This document shows positions 11,595 to 23,402 of a DNA stretch of 64,000 nucleotides, in pieces. A program made the translations under genes and the position numbers. Location of the stretch: contig NHNY01000003.1 of the NCBI GenBank assembly GCA_002786065.1, positions 1 to 64,000 of the forward strand, in the 5' to 3' direction. Source of the stretch: Microcyclospora pomicola (Eukaryota > Ascomycota > Dothideomycetes > Capnodiales). Below the pieces are notes generated by a model that was not told the DNA's origin, did not search any database, and saw only the letters and a list, made by a program, of their open reading frames with translations. Numbering within the stretch: the first letter of the stretch is position 1; each line of letters begins with the position of its first letter.

Positions 11595-12739
11595 GATGGA
11601 GAGTGATGTGCGAGGAAGCGAGTCCAGAGGTGTGAAGAAAGGGCGCACGTCGTTTGTGCTTTATCGGTTGATCGTCGACGACTGCGGTAGTTGTGGTGTT
11701 TGTCGAAGTATCGTTGCTTTCACTCTAGCATATGGTCAGGTGTGCCTTGGATGAAGAACTGAAACGGACCGTGTGCCAGACACGATGTTGAGGGACTAAA
11801 AAGGTTGGTTGGGAGATTGAATATGGGAAAGTTGTGTGCTTTGGGGGAAAGAAGCGCATAGATATAAAAGCACACCTTCCAGTAAGTGCTCCCTGGACCA
11901 GATTTCTGTTGTCTCGAGCCTGATTCTTCACCACTGCCAATGTATTTGTTGCGGCAGACGCGTGTTGTATCCTTTGTTGCAACGTGATGCTCTCCCCCTT
12001 TGGTGACCGTTGCTTGTCTGCCATACGCGCCCGTAGAGTTCACCAAGTTCGAGACAAGTGCGCGAGCATGTGATGATACGTCAGTCGCTGTCAATCACGG
12101 TCCCAGCCGCGAACCCGGTTTCAGCGCGCATCTGCAGACGCAGCCGATTCGCTGTTGAAGAATTCGGGTACATGTAGACGCTGGAACTGTGTACGAGGGA
12201 CGACATCACATGGTCACACAACAGAACAACATGAAGGCAGACATGGAACAACGCTTCCGCAGTGCATCACGTTTCTGCTTCATGAGTAGCTCCTTGGATA
12301 TACTGGTATCCAATACAAGTCACTGCCTTAGGTGGAGCGATCAACAGTAGACCGTACGATGCGTGTCGAGGACTATGGGCTGAAGTTCTCGCTATCCGCC
12401 GGGCAACTGACTCTCGTCTGCGAGCACCCCACGGGTAGGTAATGAAACATGACATGAGAGTACCGAGGGCCTGCACATTCGCATCAAATCACGCATATAT
12501 GTACCATATGTATGTGCGGTGGATGTCGATGCGAAATTGTATGCACCGTACATGTGGGAGAATGGCCGTTCATCTCGTGTTGCGCACGGCGGCGGGAGTG
12601 CCGACCGCTGGCGAAAACGCTTGTCAAAGAATCTCAGAGCAAAAGTCCGCGTTGTGAATACATCGGCAAACAAGCAAGTCTGCCAATCCCACGACTATCG
12701 ATCTGTCCAGCCTCGTTAAACTCTGTTCTGAGGTCCAGT
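11595..12739. other. Divergent intergenic region, no gene seen
   Basis: About 1.1 kb between two divergent genes, so it must hold both promoters. An open frame runs upstream of the OFD1 ATG (from 12512), but its residues look random and it lacks family similarity. I treat it as leader. Confidence 0.55.
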
Positions 12740-14683
12740 ATGGCAAAGCGTAAAGCCGAGGCCGCGCTGGCGGACAATGGTCACAGCAAGAAGCCGGCAA
12801 CTAGCAAAGGTGGCATGCAAGAGCGCTTCCAGCCAGGCCTGTTCAACTCCGACACCATCGAGGAATACACCAAGTCGTATGCGGCATCTGCTCCATACAA
12901 GCATGCTGTGGTCGGTGAATTAGTGGACGATGCTCTTCTGCGTGCCGTCCGCGAGGAAATCGTGGCAAACATACACTTCACGCCTAAGGAGACAGACATT
13001 TACAAAATTCATCAATCTGGCGATCTCGCGAACTTGGATGGCTTGCCTGTAGCCGCGCTCGACAAACTGCCATCCTTGTTGAAGTTGCGGGATGCACTGT
13101 ATAGCAAAGACTTCCGTCAATGGGTGTCGACAGTCAGCGGCGCTGGGCCGGTCAGCGGACAGAAAACAGACATGGCGGTCAACGTCTACGTCCCTGGATG
13201 TCATCTGCTCTGCCATGACGATGTGATTGGAAGCCGACGTATAAGCTATATTCTGTATCTCACAAGCCCGGACCACGCATGGCAACCCGAATGGGGTGGC
13301 GCATTGAGATTATATGCTACAGACGAAGAAATCGGGAAGGACGGTAAAATGTACAAGGTACCCCAGGCGGAATGGAAGAAGTCGATTCCTCCTGCTTGGA
13401 ACCAGCTGTCTTTCTTTGCTGTGCAACCAGGCGAGAGCTTTCATGATGTCGAGGAGGTCTATGCAAGGACCGCAAACGAGAATGACGGCGATGGAGGCAG
13501 AGTCCGTATGGCCATCAGCGGATGGTTCCACATTCCGCAAGACGGCGAGGAAGGATTCGAGCCTGGTCTGGCAGAAATGTTGGCAGAGAAGAGTTCTCTG
13601 CAGCAGTTGCAAGGCAATGCAGATCACTTCGACACGCCAATCACCCACTGGCTGGACCCAATAACGCATGGTACTCAACTCGCCTCGGAAGACGAAGAGG
13701 TTGATGCGCTGTCGGAAGTCGAGCTAGAGTTCTTGTTGCAATACATGACGGCGAATTACCTCACACCCGACACGGTGGAAGAGCTGCAAGAACTGTTCGA
13801 GGAAGAGTCGACCTTACAACTCAGCAATTTCCTGTCAAAGAAGTTCTCAGATGAGCTCCGTTCGTGGTTCAGCTCCCACCCTGAAGGTCGCAATACAGGT
13901 ATGCAGGTATCGCGGCCCCCATATAAACATCGCTTCCTATTCGCCACTCCTGAGCAGCGCCCTCTTGGCCAGGCACTCGAACGAAATCCATACGATCGCA
14001 TCCTGAATGACTTCTTGCCAAGTCATGCTTTCCGCAGATGGTTGGCGCTCGCCACCGGACTAACTTTGGGTAGATGTGCAGTATTGGCCCGCCAGTTCCG
14101 GCGGGGTCTCGACTACCAATTGGCCCAGAACTATAGCGGTGAAGATCCGCTCTTGGAATATACCTTGAACGTGACAGCCACACCAGGTTGGGGAGCTGAT
14201 GAGGATTCCGACACTCCCGACGAAGATGGTAAATCAGAGACCGACGCTTTGGTTGTACCCAAAGCATCGGCGATCGAGGAGCACAAAGACGAAGAAGACA
14301 ACGTTGGCGGCTACGAACTTTATATGGCAGGAGATATCGATGAGGACGATGATTGTGCTTCCTGCGGCTCTGATCATGGCGTGCCTGCTCCCTCTCATCC
14401 CAATATCAATCCCCAATCTCATACCGGCGCCGGCGATCGGCGGTCGACGAAGAAGAACTCTGCCAAGGCAGACCCGGCGATTTACCGAGCAGCAGTGGAG
14501 GATGAAGACGATGGAATCCTGTTCAGTAACCCTGCGAGCTGGAATACTATGAGTATCGTGCTGCGCGATCGGGGTACGATGAAGTTCGTCAAGTACGTAA
14601 GCAGGAGTGCATTGGGAGATCGATTTGACTTCACCGGCGCCGTGGAGTGCAAATTTGACGACGAGGAGGACGTAGAAAGATGA
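12740..14683 (+). CDS. OFD1: Prolyl 3,4-dihydroxylase Ofd1/Tpa1 (2-oxoglutarate, iron dioxygenase)
   Basis: Intron-less, 647 residues from the ATG at 12740 (MAKRKAEAALADNG). The frame stays open upstream, but the family begins with such a basic nuclear-type N-terminus. The catalytic dioxygenase domain holds the iron-binding triad His159-Asp161 (in CHDD) and His235 (in GESFHDVEEV). The 2-oxoglutarate-binding Arg is in RVRMAISGWFH near 256. A second degenerate double-stranded beta-helix domain follows (about 370-647), interrupted by an acidic low-complexity insert. Yeast Tpa1 and fission yeast Ofd1 hydroxylate ribosomal protein uS12 (Rps23). Ofd1 also controls the sterol/hypoxia factor Sre1 with oxygen level. 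Role here is by homology. Confidence 0.93.
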   Translation: MAKRKAEAALADNGHSKKPATSKGGMQERFQPGLFNSDTIEEYTKSYAASAPYKHAVVGELVDDALLRAVREEIVANIHFTPKETDIYKIHQSGDLANLDGLPVAALDKLPSLLKLRDALYSKDFRQWVSTVSGAGPVSGQKTDMAVNVYVPGCHLLCHDDVIGSRRISYILYLTSPDHAWQPEWGGALRLYATDEEIGKDGKMYKVPQAEWKKSIPPAWNQLSFFAVQPGESFHDVEEVYARTANENDGDGGRVRMAISGWFHIPQDGEEGFEPGLAEMLAEKSSLQQLQGNADHFDTPITHWLDPITHGTQLASEDEEVDALSEVELEFLLQYMTANYLTPDTVEELQELFEEESTLQLSNFLSKKFSDELRSWFSSHPEGRNTGMQVSRPPYKHRFLFATPEQRPLGQALERNPYDRILNDFLPSHAFRRWLALATGLTLGRCAVLARQFRRGLDYQLAQNYSGEDPLLEYTLNVTATPGWGADEDSDTPDEDGKSETDALVVPKASAIEEHKDEEDNVGGYELYMAGDIDEDDDCASCGSDHGVPAPSHPNINPQSHTGAGDRRSTKKNSAKADPAIYRAAVEDEDDGILFSNPASWNTMSIVLRDRGTMKFVKYVSRSALGDRFDFTGAVECKFDDEEDVER

Positions 14684-16305
14684 TGAATAACCGGAAAAGC
14701 ATCGCTCAAGAGCAGTCGGGAAAAACATTCCTTGGGTGGTCCGCAGACTTGACGCATTTGACGATCAGCCTGCTCTAAATATTTAACCCAACCGAATTGA
14801 ACCACGGCATCTAAGAGAACTGTAGAAGGACTAGGCCGCGGTTGAGAGATACTTGGTATTTTGCACATGGTCGGTCTTAAAACTGGGGGAAAAGCATTCA
14901 CTAACGGTACCCATCTTGCCTACCTACCTATACATGTATTAAGCTACGTGCCGAGTTCATCACCTTAATGCTGTGCTTACATCACTCTCACGGGCATTGC
15001 GCGGCAGCATCGATTTGGGCCGTTGATTGACGACACCTCTATCCAGTCCCAAGCTCCATACAGAATATATGGAATTCTGTGTCATCAACACTCCCAGCTG
15101 ACGACGACGACGACGAAGCCCGCATGGGAACATGAATCGAAGGATCGAGTCCCAACATGACCTTTCCGGGGTTCCTGGATTGAATGCCGACCTTATCAGT
15201 ACAGCTTTCTCAAGTATGCAAAGTGCGAATAAACTGAAGCGAAGGAATCCTTGTACAGTACCTGCATCCCCGGTAGCACCCAGCCTCTCACTTCTGATCC
15301 CTGTCCGCATGATATCGGTATTTCACTAGAATTGTGTGATGAATGACGGACACATGCTCACCGAGGAGAATCTGTCGTACTAAATACAAGCCTTGATCAA
15401 GAGGATGATATAGCACTTGACATTCTTGTGCCTGTCCCAATGCATCCCCACTGCAGTATGACAGTGACACGACGACGGCCCACCCAACATGATGCTGACC
15501 ACGTCGGTAATCGCCTCGTAACATCCTGCAAGATCCAGGTTCCCTTGAATCCCCCGTAGAGACCAGTTTACATATGTATGGGATGCATGTCTACGGTGCC
15601 ATTTGCTATATGCGTGCTGTGCCTTCAGCTGGCGAATGTGTCGCTCAGAAAGTCAGACGAATCCATGATCAGCGATGTGGCCCAGGAACGACGCCCCAGG
15701 CCCCTTTGAACTTCTCAGCATTAAAGTTTGAACTCCCGAGGCAGAATTTCCGCCGGAGGTACGTGTATCCACCCTCCAAGTACACGTACTACTGCACATG
15801 CATTCGCCAGATATCAAACACTTCCTCGACCGGTGGTTATCTTTTATTACATGTACCTTGCATGATAATCCCCTTACCTGCCCCCGTCCATCCATTCTCA
15901 CCACCGCATCGTGGCATCTCCACTGCTAGACAGCCGTCAATCCTGCTTCGCCGCAACACCTCCGTCCTTCTCCAGATCATCACAGTGCACGGCCATCCCA
16001 ACGGTATACATCATATCCCGCGACGATGTCCATGCAGCTCTAGCCACCCGCTGTCATATATCGCGAGCTGCCGGATAATAACGCCAAGTACCTTACGAAG
16101 ATAATACATATACGTCTCTGCAACTTTTGCACCCCGTAGCCAGCAGCCTTCAGGTTGAGTGTAGCCCGGTGCCCTCTTCCTCCACACTCGCTGGCAAGGA
16201 TACGCCTTTCGAAAGCCTGGCAGAATAAGGTATCGAGATCCCAACGCATCGCATTACGCGTCCACATTCGCTCTTGCGACACTGCTGCAGCGCAGCATCC
16301 GTACA
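14684..16305. other. Intergenic, no gene seen
   Basis: About 1.6 kb. Contains a TACCTACCTA run at 14,921 and ACATGTAC words near 15,850. The 176-codon frame at 15574-16104 has no domain and unlikely composition. The CT-rich part before 16,306 is the OCH1-like promoter and leader. Confidence 0.55.
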
Positions 16306-17550
16306 ATGCTCACCTACCGTCGTGCTCTTATTGTCGCGGCGGTCGTTCTCACATGCTTCCTACTGCTGCGGAACACCCACACTCAGACCGACGCCCCCAT
16401 CTACTCTCGCAACTCGCCCAAATCCACCGGCACCTACGACGAGGCCAAGGCTCCACAGTACTGGTATGACAAGAGTCAGGAGAAGGCAGACAAGAAAGCA
16501 AAGAAGCCGGCGAAGGTCTGGAACGGAGACAATGGAGGCCGTGTGGCATTGAAGACACCCAAATTGCAGATCCCCCTGGGAGACCTCAAGATCCAGCCGC
16601 TGCGGAAACAGCTGGCATATGCGTTTCCATACGATCCAGAAGCAAAATTTCCAGCGTTTATTTGGCAGACGTGGAAGACCAATCCTTCTGACAGCCAGTT
16701 CGAGGAATCATTTCGCGCTGCGGAGTCTTCGTGGTCTGATTTGCATCCCAACTTCGTCCACGAAGTCCTCTCTGACGATGTTGCCGAGTCCATCATTCGC
16801 CACTTCTACGCCGGGATCCCTGAGGTTGTGCAAGCCTACCGGGCACTTCCCCAGCCGGTCATCAAAGCCGACTTCTTCCGATATCTGATCTTACTCGCGC
16901 GCGGTGGCATCTACAGCGACATCGACACCACTGCGCTGAAGTCGGCTGTGGAGTGGGTGCCGTCTGAGGTTCCTCGCAACACATATGGTCTTGTCATTGG
17001 CATTGAGGCAGATGCAGATCGGCCGGACTGGCAGGAGTGGTACTCCCGCCGCGTCCAGTTCTGTCAGTGGACTATACAAGCCAAAGCTGGTCACCCTGTC
17101 CTTGTTGACGTCGTGGCGGCCATCACCGAAGAGACGCTCCGCCTCAAGAAAGCGAAACAGCTTGACATGAGCCACATCCCGAACGTGATTGAGTTCTCGG
17201 GGCCGGCCATCTGGACCGACACAATCTTCAGATTCTTCAATAATGCCGAGTATTTCGACATGACAACGAGCAAAGGCAACATCACGTGGCGTCAATTTAC
17301 AGGAATCACACAGGCGAAGAAGGTGGGGGATGTGGTGGTATTGCCCATCACCAGCTTCTCGCCTGGCGTCGGACAGATGGGTGCAGGCGACGAGACCGAC
17401 CCAATGGCATTCGTGAAGCACGCCTTCGAAGGTAAATCAAATACTTTGACCTAGCTTCAGGGGCGAAATGGCCGCAAAAACTCCATGACTGACTTCTCGC
17501 TAGGCACATGGAAACCAGAGAGTGAACGACATATTGGAGAGAACTTGTAG
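16306..17550 (+). CDS. OCH1: Och1-type alpha-1,6-mannosyltransferase (GT32), Golgi
   Basis: Two exons: 16306-17431 and 17504-17550, with a 72-nt intron. The short second exon restores the conserved C-terminus GTWKPESERHIGENL, which the unspliced frame misses. The protein has 390 residues. It has a short cytosolic tail, a signal-anchor at about 7-22 and a lysine-rich stem, which is a type II Golgi topology. The GT32 domain has the conserved PAFIWQTWK, and GGIYSDIDTTAL carries the DXD metal-nucleotide motif (Asp205, Asp207). Och1 adds the first alpha-1,6-mannose to N-glycan cores in the cis-Golgi, using GDP-mannose. Filamentous fungi often have several paralogs, so this may be an Och1 relative and not the orthologue itself. 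Confidence 0.9.
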
Positions 17551-19138
17551 ATTGCTTCATTGCATGGAATGGCCGGAATCATACGATTTCGTGTTTCCTC
17601 GCTACGACAATCCAGAGCTGTGTGCATCTGCAGTGGCGCGAGTCGCGACCTTTTGCCTTGTGACAGCGGTGATCTGTCGATCTGCATCAGCCCACGGACC
17701 ACGCCGATTCGGGATGCGATGCAGTCCAGCCTTGGGGGTACAATATTGGTGACTGGACCCGGTCAAGCGGCCTGGTTTCATGATGTCAAGCACTTCCCAC
17801 ATGCATGCGGCCTGCCATATTATTGCAGGCTCATTCGAGTCCGCCTATTCGCCGAGGGCAGTCAGATTTGCGAATGATAGATATTGTCACCATTCAAGTG
17901 CTGAATGGTGCTTTGCTGTGAGCAAAATAGTGAGAATTTGATTGCCTCATCGCCACATTCGTGGAGATCAAGGAGTCTGGCGATTTTGGAGAATGATATA
18001 TGGACCATCGGAGAGACCTTGACGTGATGAGCACCATAGCTGGGTACGTGTTAGGATAGGCATTAGCCCGGCCCTGCTGCGAGGCGCACATTGTGCCGAA
18101 ATACGGACCAATGTCATTGACAGAGCAAAGTATGGGACATCCACGAATCATCGGTAACGATATACCTGCCTGGATGTACGGGCTTTTTCGAGTCAGTTCT
18201 GACCTTCACGTTCGTTGATCCTTGCAATGATCGAGTTCGCCATACTCTAGCAAAGCATAGTTCACAAGGAAGAGTTCGCGCCACGAATGTCTCTACACTT
18301 GTGACAAGATCTGTTGTGCATCACCCTGGATCATGAGCCTGTAATAAAGTGTGGTATACATGTGCATGGGAAAGTTGGAGTGGTCGCATGATTTTACGAT
18401 AAGGTGACTTATGTATACCTTTGAGGTCTGGAATGCATGCTTCTTCTGCAGAACATAAATTTCGTCGAAGAAACCGCAGATAAGCAGACTCTGCGTGAAG
18501 TCTTGTTATGATAGACTCTGTCGAGGCTGACCTGCACGCCCTGGGCGGCAAGACGTGATGAAACGCATACGAAGCCCAACTTATCACCATACGTCTTGAC
18601 TGTCGTCACACTGCATTGTTCTTGTTCGGATTCACCCCACTCACCTCACCCAACCCACTTCCACCGCACCACCACACCACCACCTTGTTTTGTCCAACAA
18701 TCTCCTCCAGGTGTCCATGGTTTCGTACCCGCACACTTTGTTGCTGCTCGCGTGCACACTTCCTCGCCTCGAGGGCTGCGAATGCTGATGCTGAGACCTT
18801 GCCCGTCCTGTGCTTGAATGGTCGGTATTTTCAGCCTGACCTGAATGTGCGAATCGAGCACATGCTCCATATCGCGACCACGTCTGGCTTCGGTTCGTCC
18901 GCTGTGCTGAGGTCCGTTTCTTCTCGATAGGGCGCCAGCACATAATTGGAGTCGACATTGCGTTGGTCCTCAGCCTCGTCCTGTCGAGCGTATACGTTCA
19001 AGCACCAAAGACTCGAAAACACGTCTGTCGGTGGTAGCCACAAGACCTTCCGACCACTCGCAGAACGTCAAGCGGCTAAGACTCGTCGCTCTGAACCAGC
19101 CAAGATTCCATTTCCTTCACCTGCAATAGACGTCCATC
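17551..19138. other. Intergenic, no gene seen
   Basis: About 1.6 kb. Short frames only, none with recognisable domains. The 18,600-19,138 part is C/T/A-rich and reads like promoter and 5' leader of the DUF8035 gene downstream. Confidence 0.55.
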
Positions 19139-21364
19139 ATGTCCCGCTACGATCGTCGCTACGACGATCGGGACAGTGATGTCTACAGCCGGCCCCCACG
19201 ACGATACCGGGACGACGATGAGCTCGAGATCGATATCCAGCGCTCACGTCATCAAGAACCACGGCGTGCAGAAACTACTTTCAAGGAGCGAGACACTGTC
19301 GTGAGCGAGCGGCGCGATCGCGGCCCACGCATGCCCGACTTCCTGCGCGAAGACTATGGAAAGGCTTCTCAGGCTGGGACTATGGTTGTCAGGGACGAAC
19401 GACGTGGAGAAGATTCGTACAGCCGAGCACCGACCCGCCGGCGTAGTCAGGAGACAGTGAGGGGTTCTCGGGCTCCTGAGAGAGTCGAGGAGGAGAAGAT
19501 CACCATCCGAGAACGAGATCGTGAACGCCCGCGACCTCCTTATCCCACAAGCGAGGTGTCCGAGAAGGACGAGATCATATTCCGTGAACGAACCAGATCA
19601 AGACCACCTCCGCCTCGTGAACGAGGTTCAGAGGAAGAAATCGACATCAAGATCACAAGGAGAGAAGAGTCCCGTCCGCCGCCTCCACGAAGTGAAGCTC
19701 CCTCTCGTAGCGACCTGAAAGAGCGCGATGTTGAAGAGATACGCTTTCGGAGGGGTCCTGGTGAGACACCAAGACCACCACCATCAAGAGCAACAGAGGT
19801 GGATAGAGAGGAAATCATCATCCGTGAGGAGCGCCGTGCCTCTCCATCGCGTAGCGCCTATCGTGGTCGTGAAGTTTTCGAGGAAGAGATCAACATCCGG
19901 GAACGAAGCGCGCCACCGCGACAACGTTCACGAAGCCGTGGCCAGTTGATCGCGCGAGAGCGGGAGGAGTGGGTAGTCCGAAAACAACGTCCTCTTCGAT
20001 CACCTACTCCACCTCGTGACTTTGAGAGAGAGGAGATCATCATCAGGCGTAAGGAGAGATCGCCCAGTCCGCCGCCTCCGCCGCCAGCTCCGGTGAGAGA
20101 AAAGGAAGAGATCATCATTCGTAGAAGGAGGAGTAGCCCATCTCCTCCACCGCCTCCACCTGCTCGAGAAGAAGAAGAAATCATCATCAGGCGGAGCAGA
20201 AACAGCCCATCTCCTCCCCCAGCCTCTCGTGAGGTCGACACTGAGCAGATCATCATTCGACGTAAGGAGCGAAGTCCCAGCCCAGAACCACCACCGCGCG
20301 AGCCGACTCCGCCCCTACAACCAATCTACCGTCCGCCAATCATACAAGAAGTCATTACCCACCACAGGCATATTGATCACGGCTTTGAACGAGCAAGATC
20401 GCCAACGCCTCCACCGCCGCCTTCGCCTCCAAGTCCCGTGCGTGAGGAGAACCTGGAGATCGAGATTCGCCGCTCCGGCACTCGCAATGGAAAAGCGTAC
20501 GAAGAAGACATCATCATCGACGAAGAGAAGCGCTCCGGTCGCAAGGCTGACAAGGAAATCATTGCCAAACGTGATGTCAGTGTCGCAACGCGCCGAAGAT
20601 CCCCTTCGCCCGCCCGCAGACATTACGATGACGATGTTGTTGCTGAAGCGGACTACTACAACCGCAAAGTCGCCTCACGTGGTTATCCCGGTGAAGCATA
20701 CAACGGCGCCACGAAAGATTGGGGTTTGTTGGACCTGCCTCCCGGAACTGAGCGTGTTCGCATGGACGGTGTTGGTGGTGGCAGCCAGGAGGTCAGCTGG
20801 GAGCGCTATAATGGCAACAGACGAAGCAAGTTTATCACCGGTGATCGCACTTACGAACCTGAATATGGTAACAGCTTGGCAGCACCACCACCACGACAAG
20901 AAAAGTTCGAGGAAACCAAGATCACCGAGCGTCGGATTACCGAACATACGTCTCGCGGAAAAACAAGGGACAAAATGTGGACCGAGATCACCAAAGACTT
21001 GGTCATCAAGGAGGCAATCGATGAGATGGGGTACGAGTACGAGGAAAGCGATGACTTCTTCTATGTCATCCAGTATCTGAAATACGTAAGTGCCCCGAGC
21101 TTGATCTTTGGCTATAAGATCTGTGCTAACTCTTGACAGGAGGACGTGCTGCGTCTCGTGGAGCTTACGGAGGACATTCGCCGCGAACGCCGCGAACGCA
21201 TACGAGAGATCCAGTGGGAACGCGAGGAACTTGAGCGCGTGCCAAAATTACTACCTGCGCCACCGCCGGCTCCGATCCCACCGCCACCTCCCAAGTCCAG
21301 ATATGATGAGCGAATTTATGAGCGGGAGTACATCTTGGACCGCGACAACAGGCGGTACCGTTAG
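19139..21364 (+). CDS. DUF8035 protein with Arg/Pro-rich repeat array
   Basis: Two exons, 19139-21085 and 21140-21364, with a 54-nt intron (GTAAGT donor, CTAAC branch point, GACAG acceptor), giving 723 residues. The first two thirds are a degenerate array of about ten units of 20-30 residues. Each unit combines an acidic/aliphatic/basic piece like EEIIIRR with a proline- and RSPSP-rich linker. The C-terminus holds a conserved fungal domain, about 540-690, with WTEITKDLVIKEAIDEMGYE and KYEDVLRLVELTEDIRRERR. Domains of this kind are annotated DUF8035 in filamentous ascomycetes; function is unknown. RS/SP dipeptides would suit SR-type phosphorylation and RNA- or scaffold-type roles, but that is inference. 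A second protein of the same kind lies at 59-62 kb. Confidence 0.85.
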
Positions 21365-21840
21365 GCGCGGAAGTCCAGCAGTCATCGAGATTCAAATAGT
21401 GCAGCTCCAAGGAGCAGAGGTGCGGGCGTTTTCCCCAAAGATGAGAGTCAGCATAAGCGTTTTTGAGCATTGCGGGAACTGGAACGCGGGGATCAGATTA
21501 ACGACGAACGACGAACAACGATACTACGGCAATCGAAACCACACGACAACGACTTCGACGATGTGATGCAAACGGGTCTGGCGTCATTCCAATGATGGCC
21601 TATGACAACTAGATAGTCACATTGTGTGCTGCTGTTCTACTATGCTTGAGGTTTTCTATTATGCTTGAGGATTTTCCGTGACGGCGAGGTAGATCTTGCA
21701 ACAGCTAGGTATCCATCGCTTGTGTCATATCTCGAACGTTTAGTCATTCTTGCGAGGTTGATGGCTGGACTTCTTGCCAATCTGCATAACATGAGCGAAA
21801 CGTTGTCGTGCATTAAGTGATCTGCTCGAGGACACCATTA
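21365..21840. other. Convergent intergenic region
   Basis: About 480 bp between two convergent genes, so it should hold both 3' ends. There is a short near-duplicate TATGCTTGAGG(A/T)TTTTC at about 21,640 and 21,660. No gene is seen. Confidence 0.5.
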
Positions 21841-22865
21841 TCAAGATTTCTCCGTGCCCCATCCCGGCTCGCTCAGTCGTGCAAAAACTTCGTCATGAAG
21901 CACCTCTCGGAAGCTTGCCGTCGCTCCTGGACCTTGAGGACCAGAATCGTTTCTCCAGCTGACATTGCGAAATGTACCTTTCAGAATCTCCATCACACTA
22001 CCACCCGGAACGTCCTCGTCGACCATACAACGCAACATCCCTTGCGCCACCTCTTCAGGCTCCACCCAAACGTCCCGACTCTCATCTATGATGCGCATTT
22101 TCTCGGGGTGCTCCGTGAATAGTGGTGTTTTTATCACGCCAGGGGCCACGCCATTCACTCGTATACCGAGCGGCTCCAGGCCAGCCAAACTACGAATGAA
22201 GCCACTGATGGCGTGTTTGCTTGCATTATACAGTGGCGTGCTGAAACTTGGGACTTGTCCGGCGATGGAACTGATGTGGACTACACGCTTTGGATTGGAG
22301 GGGGACACTGTCTTCTCCGGGCTAGAAGGGTTCAGCCAGTAGGAGATGGCGAGTTGCGTGCATCGTATCGGGTGAGTCAAGTTGATGTCGAGGACAGCGT
22401 AGTGGCCAAGGCCTTCAGTGGTGGTCCCGTGAAGAGCGTCTTTCGACTCGAGAGAGCCTGGAGGAAACCAGAAGTTGGACCAGTGCGGCTCGAACACGCC
22501 AGCGCCTGGACAGACAATGTCGACCCCACCGAACTCATGGTCGGCGACGTTGAACATGTTAGCGAGCTGGTCGAAGTTGACAACGTCAGTCTTGACGAAG
22601 ACGGCGCGTGACTTGGATGGATCATCGGAAGAGGAGTGGGCATCAACGAGTTGCTGAGCTTCCGGCCGAAGAGACAGATCAGCGATGACCACGTTGCATC
22701 CTGACGACAGCAGCAGCTTGGCGAAGCAGAAGTTGATCCCTAGCAGATGTGTGAGTTCGGATGAAACTGTTTCTTGACCTGGCAATGTTCTCACTTACCA
22801 CTCCCAGCACCTGTGATGATGGCGGTCTTCCCGCTGACCGAAAAAGGGATTAACGTCTCGGGCAT
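21841..22865 (-). CDS. Short-chain dehydrogenase/reductase (15-PGDH-like)
   Basis: Two exons, 22865-22799 and 22739-21841, joined over a 58-nt intron (GTAAGTG...GCTAG), giving 321 residues. I chose the ATG at 22865 (MPETLIPFSV) because it puts the Rossmann motif at the usual distance; the frame stays open further upstream. The classical SDR features are complete. The cofactor motif TGAGSGGI is at 18-25. Asp44 in VVIADLS after beta-2 suggests NAD preference. Catalytic Ser180/181 is in HISSIAG, and Tyr194 and Lys198 are in YNASK. The fold and length match 15-hydroxyprostaglandin-dehydrogenase-like oxidoreductases; the real substrate is unknown. It is divergent from the phosphatase gene, 537 bp away. 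Confidence 0.9.
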
Positions 22866-23402
22866 GGCCAGTACGCGGGAGCTGGTTGAGACGAGTGATG
22901 TCAACCGTGTAGAAGGGAGTTTCGAGGCAGAATAAGAATAGAGCTGGAGCTGCAACCGCAGGACTTGGGCAAACAATAATAAGACGAAACAAGATCGAAG
23001 AGCTCATATACTTCTTGATGCCAACATTAAAAAGGGTGCTCGGTGACAGTAGTACCGAACAAGTCCATGGGCGAATGCTTCACGTGCGGAGTCTCATGAG
23101 AGACACCTACATACCTAGACCGGGACCAGGTCACACCGTCAGGCCGGCCGCGCATTGATATTGTGACCGTCAGGAACACCGTTAGCAATAAGAGTCCTCG
23201 ACAAAGGACTCCGCGGTGTTGTTTTGGTGGGGCGGCGGACTAGAGTATTCTACTCCGTACAGTATCTTTACCCCGCGACTTGCTTCATGGGATCCAAAGC
23301 CGCAAACACGTGATACGGCGGAGGTCGATCTATTCCACTCTTTCACTGAAGCAGTAGAGAAGACTGAAAGCATCGTTGAAGTACCTGGAGTACCTGATCA
23401 AT
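22866..23402. other. Bidirectional promoter region
   Basis: 537 bp between the divergent SDR and phosphatase start codons. No gene is seen. It contains a CCTACATACCTAGACC stretch near 23,108 and GGCCGGCCGCGC near 23,143. Confidence 0.5.

Noticed and set aside
12512-12739. N-terminal extension of the OFD1 frame
   Set aside because: The frame is open, but its residues (Cys/Arg-rich, random-looking) do not fit the family; the ATG at 12740 gives the conserved start.
15574-16104. 176-codon ORF upstream of the OCH1-like gene
   Set aside because: Biased, domain-free composition, and it lies in the expected promoter and leader.
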